A DNA stretch of 64,000 nucleotides from contig CP075492.1 of the NCBI GenBank assembly GCA_021613535.1, positions 4,092,001 to 4,156,000 on the forward strand. The letters are read 5' to 3'. This document shows positions 60,596 to 64,000 of the stretch, piece after piece. The position numbers and the translations under genes are program-made. The stretch's first letter is position 1. The number at the start of each line of letters is the position of its first letter. Under the pieces are notes generated by a model. That model ran no database searches. It saw only the letters and a program-made list of their open reading frames with translations, and was not told the origin of the DNA. The stretch is from Adineta vaga. Lineage: Eukaryota > Rotifera.

Positions 60596-61895
60596 AACGA
60601 CTTGTTGATACAGTGCTGCTACTTGAGTTTGGTTTTATTCAATGAGATTAACGACGCAGAAGAGAAGAAAGCTAGAAACGCATAAAGAGAACGAGAAACG
60701 AATAGTAACTAGAATAACGAAGTTATGTATGTGTACGTCCATCTTTAGATGGACGTAAAGGGAAGAAATGAAAGAATCAAATGTGTATAGTTTTAGCAAG
60801 ATGAAGAATAGACTACACAAGTAAAGCAACAAACTCAAAAGAATGATTTATATCATATATGTAATTATGAGAAGAACAAAATTTCCCCAGTATAACAACT
60901 TTTCAAAAAATTCCCCCCCCCCCGCGCGGGGGCGCACGAGGAAGATTCTGCATCTCTCGAATACTCTTTCGTGTAATCATATACATTGTATTATGTGTTT
61001 ATCATTCATAAAGGATAAAACGTGGTGAGAACTGTATTACAAAAATAAGAATATAGTAGAATATCGTGAAGAATTTATTGGTATGAATTATCTAAAACGT
61101 ATTATACTATGTTTCAATCTGTAATGTTTGTTGTTATTTTTTCTTGTCGTAATTAATATTTTATTACTCTTTGTAATTATCGATAAAAATGATCCGATGA
61201 TATTTACCATGAACATGGACATTTGAAAATAGTATGCGCACAGTTGTTTGCTTTGTTATAATTAGACGATAGTTGATGCGACAATTCTTATTTATATTTA
61301 TCATCTAGATATGATCCATAAAATATTCATTTTATATGTATACCGTAAACTTATTGTATATAAACAAGTTTTTCTTTTTTTCGTTTTCTTGGTATAGTTC
61401 AAAAAATGCGTACATATCAACTCTGACGTATAATATAACTGCATTCGTATTCGTTCATAAGCAACAACCTTTCATTTGCATTTATTTTTATGAAGAACTA
61501 GTTATTTTCAGATTACACAACTAAATTAAATGAATAAACTTTATGCATTTCGATTCAGTTTGAAAACCATATTACTTTGTTCTTTTCAGTTATTTAATCG
61601 AACATAGAAGATGCCGAAGAAGAATTTTTTTCATTGATAGTAAAGTAAAATAAAAAAATCGATCAAGCGAAATATAAAATCAAACACATAGATGCCTTGT
61701 CAGCATCAAGGATAACTTCCAAATAGACGCGGATAGATATAAAATATTTTCATCGCTTCTAGTGCCCTCTATAATTTCTTCATCGGATTGATATTTTTTC
61801 CTCTCTTGGTTATTTATCTCAATAACAAAATCATACTTTACTTACTTCACCTACTCTCAAGTTTATTTTAGTCTAGGAACAGTAATTAATTATCC
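60596..61895. other. Intergenic region and NATD1 promoter
   Basis: No gene. A run of twelve C followed by GCGCGGGGGCGC at 60911-60934 is unique in this AT-rich window. Bases 61700-61800 form the NATD1 5' flank that is partly repeated at 59083-59170. Confidence 0.45.
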
Positions 61896-62297
61896 ATGGA
61901 TGTTATTCATGATGAAAAAAAACAGGAATTTAAAATTGATTTGGACAAATCATCATCCGACAAAGGTTGAACACGATTTTCTTCTCTACTTTTGAATAAA
62001 ATCATACTTTCTCAAAATTTTAGCATATTTAACCTATGAAATCAAAGGTGATACAATTGACTTTCAACACACTTATGTTCCACCGAATTATCGTGGCAAA
62101 GGCCTTGCTGAAAAACTCGTTCTAGTAAGATTATCTTCTTGCAAAATACATGTTCTATCATTCGATATTTTCTTGTTTAGAGTGCATTAGATTATGTTGA
62201 AAAAGAAAAATCTATTCAAAAGATCACACCATCATGTTCCTATGTTGCTAAATTTTTAACACATGTTCCACAATATGCTCGCTATTTGGCTAAATAA
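61896..62297 (+). CDS. NATD1: NATD1-like GNAT acetyltransferase
   Basis: Three exons (61896-61965, 62024-62124, 62181-62297) give 95 aa, the usual size for the YjdJ/NATD1 family. The acetyl-CoA-binding segment is FQHTYVPPNYRGKGLAEKLV (R-x-x-G-x-G/A pattern as RGKGLA), preceded by the strand LTYEIKGDTIDF and followed by SCSYVAKFL and PQYARYL. It is a compact GNAT N-acetyltransferase of unknown substrate. The stop codon is only 32 bases ahead of the MRPS26 start. Inverted broken copy at 38.09-38.35 kb. Confidence 0.85.
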
Positions 62298-62329
62298 ATC
62301 ATTCGTTTTCTTCCTTTACTTTATTTTAG
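62298..62329 (+). promoter_or_regulatory. Intercistronic spacer with trans-splice-type acceptor
   Basis: The 32-base spacer between NATD1 and MRPS26 is pyrimidine-rich and ends TTTATTTTAG directly before the MRPS26 ATG. A splice acceptor touching the start codon of a downstream gene, with no donor in the spacer, is what spliced-leader trans-splicing of a two-gene transcript would use. Bdelloid rotifers are known to use a spliced leader. The same arrangement is preserved in the remnant at 59185-59220. Confidence 0.6.
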
Positions 62330-63052
62330 ATGACTACTATTCGTTTGAAACTTCCATCGAATTTATATCGTCCATGGAAACCGTTATATCGTCAACGATC
62401 GAAAAAACAAAAAGATCCACCTGCACCTTATACACCATTAGAACAACAAATCTACGACCATGCAAAGATTAAATTTGATCAAAGAGTTAATATATTAAAA
62501 TCGATATTTGCAAAAGAAAGTCAATCATTATCAACGAAATCTCGATTTGCTCAACTGCAATTGAAAGCAGAAGAACAAGAATTTAAACAATTGATTAATA
62601 TGGTCAAGTAAGTTGTTTTCATTCTTAGAATAGTTATTAAGTTCATTTGGATTTTTTGTTCTAGTCAAGAGAATGAACGTTTACTTGCTATGCGTCGTGA
62701 AGATGAACGTGTTGCAGTTGAAGAAGAAGAACGAATTCGATCACAAGTTCTTAACATCTTATCTGAAAAACAATTTCGTGAACATTTAAATATCGAAGAC
62801 GAAGTGAAACAAATGAAAGCAGAATCTCGTTCATGGATTAATCCAAATGATCTATCACGAGAAATTGAACGAATGCTCAATGAAAAGCATGATTATAATT
62901 TTTCAATTGATTTAGCGGGTAAAAGACGAACACAAACAGGAAAAGAAATTCCTGATGATACCAAACCAAAACTAGTTTCTATCTCATCATTTGAATCGGA
63001 ACCAAAGATTGTTGCAAGAAAACCGCCTGGTGCTTCAAAATATGAAGAATAG
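62330..63052 (+). CDS. MRPS26: Mitochondrial ribosomal protein mS26
   Basis: Two exons (62330-62607, 62665-63052) give 221 aa. The N-terminus is basic (TTIRLKLPSNLYRPWKPLY), as in a presequence and first helix. The centre is a long charged helix (NERLLAMRREDERVAVEEEE). The C-terminal block SWINPNDLSREIERMLNEKH and DYNFSIDLAG parallels the vertebrate mS26 stretch FITRENLEARVEAAL, then SRKNYNWAI. It belongs to the small subunit of the mitochondrial ribosome. The end (PPGASKYEE) is matched by the decayed copy on the left arm (37745). Confidence 0.82.
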
Positions 63053-63236
63053 AATATGTTTTTCTTTTTCAAATAAAAAACAGTTACTGATTGTTACCGT
63101 TGTTAGGAGAATGTTAGCGAACATTTGTGTTTTTCTTTCAGATAAGTATGAAAGAGAATTTCTCGTTCAACGTCTGGTTGTACTAATCAAATTAAAACAA
63201 GAAATGGAAAGAAAAAGAAAGATTCACCGATGAGAA

Positions 63237-63480
63237 AATCAAAGAATCGTCGTCAAGTGATGATGATGAACCAATTCGAACACCAGTGCAATTAAAAATC
63301 GAAGTACGATGTTTAAAGATACCGAATATTCGTTCTCATGAGTTTGTATTTTTTCTGTCTAGTTTCTTAATTCAATTATGGTTCGGCAATGGGAATTGGC
63401 AAAGAAGCTGTGTCAATTTATGTTAATGTTCAAGCACCGAAACCAGTCAATGCTTCTTTATCACGCAAATGTACACATCA
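63237..63480 (+). pseudogene. ERICH2 pseudogene (right arm)
   Basis: An inverted copy of the ERICH2-like gene. It retains KESSSSDDDEPIRTPVQLKI (63244-63300) and, after an intron, RQWELAKKLCQFMLMFK (63383-63433), then jumps directly to the last codons PKPVNASLSRK. The helical EPDNAEAQQFAPLI block and the whole acidic tract are deleted, and the 5' exon is missing. It follows intact MRPS26, as expected for the mirrored gene order. Confidence 0.85.
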
Positions 63481-64000
63481 TTAGTGATAACATAAAAACA
63501 AATAATATTCTCGTCCATTTTAATATAATTTTGTTTGTTTTTCTAAACATATTTTTTTCAATTCAAAATAGATCTCAATCGAATATTTTACACTCCATAA
63601 ACTATAGCTCACATTCTATTCCTATTTATATAACTACTTTGATAAGAAAAACCATAAAAATTCTGCTGGAAATTTATGAAAGAATACTGGATAAATATGT
63701 AACATTAAAACCTGCTTCTTCTGCTTTAAAAAGGTTGAGAAAGAAAGTTCATTCAACTTCTCCGAGTAACGAACAAAATCAAACTTTCTATAAATCTTCA
63801 ATTATAATGATGACATCTTATATTATAAAAAACATGGTTTTATTTATCTTTTTCATTAGATAGAGAAATGATGTCAAGTAAGTCTTTAGAGAGAGATCTA
63901 CGAGATGAAATAATATTAATAAATATAGATATGAAATTTCTTTCTAAACAAAAAGTGTGGCTACTTTCTCTTCTTCACAGTATACATATAAATTGATGAA
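63481..64000. other. Window end without recognisable gene
   Basis: AT-rich flank of the right arm. The part 63500-63600 is similar to the flank beyond the ERICH2 stop on the left (36860-36930). No gene is recognised. Confidence 0.4.

Noticed and set aside
1-64000. CRISPR arrays, bacterial operons, rRNA genes or retroviral LTR elements
   Set aside because: No regularly spaced direct repeats, no Shine-Dalgarno-linked gene strings, no rRNA-like stretch and no paired LTRs were seen; the gene structure is eukaryotic throughout.

Overview
The window looks like AT-rich nuclear DNA of a small invertebrate, most probably a bdelloid rotifer (Adineta/Rotaria type). The reasons are short introns of about 45-70 bp with strict GT..AG borders, compact metazoan genes, several broken second copies of genes arranged as tandem and inverted blocks, an F-box gene remnant of a type I associate with bdelloids, and intron-bearing genes of fungal or bacterial type. 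No prokaryotic operon logic applies. All gene models were spliced by eye from reading frame and splice sites.

Left third (1-20.2 kb). A PDZRN3/4-type PDZ protein is followed by an intact eRF3 (GSPT) gene and a decayed TEFM-like copy. A second eRF3 copy, now a deletion-ridden pseudogene, is followed by an intact TEFM-like gene, so each tandem unit kept a different member of the pair. Next come a hAT-type MITE with perfect TIRs and an 8-bp target duplication, a secreted bicupin (oxalate-decarboxylase type), an EF-hand-like gene hit by a 421-bp tandem duplication, a loose bicupin 3' end, an F-box remnant and a mosaic third TEFM copy.

Middle (20.8-36.4 kb). This is a quieter stretch: a claudin-like four-TM protein, a GT10 fucosyltransferase (FUT10/11 type), an NCOA5-like RNA-binding coactivator, a heme-thiolate peroxidase of fungal type, a neuropeptide-type GPCR (minus), about 3.4 kb without a recognisable gene, a UBALD gene and UQCRC2 (minus).

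Right part (36.9-64 kb). This is a degenerate palindrome centred near 49-50 kb. The inner arms carry DNA ligase 1 plus tRNA-Met: a broken ligase at 43.0-46.1 kb (minus) and an intact one at 51.5-55.0 kb (plus). The outer arms carry NATD1-MRPS26-ERICH2. On the left (36.9-38.3 kb, minus) only ERICH2 is intact; on the right (61.9-63.5 kb, plus) only NATD1 and MRPS26 are intact. The spacer holds a chimera of an unrecognised gene with the C-terminal part of coatomer alpha, a direct repeat of the coatomer piece, and calpain debris. An intact calpain-15 (CAPN15/SOL type) lies at 55.8-58.9 kb.

The main theme is duplicated blocks, inverted or tandem, in which complementary members have been lost, so one working copy of each gene remains. 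A second theme is a probable two-gene transcription unit (NATD1-MRPS26) with a splice acceptor directly before the second start codon, as expected for spliced-leader trans-splicing.
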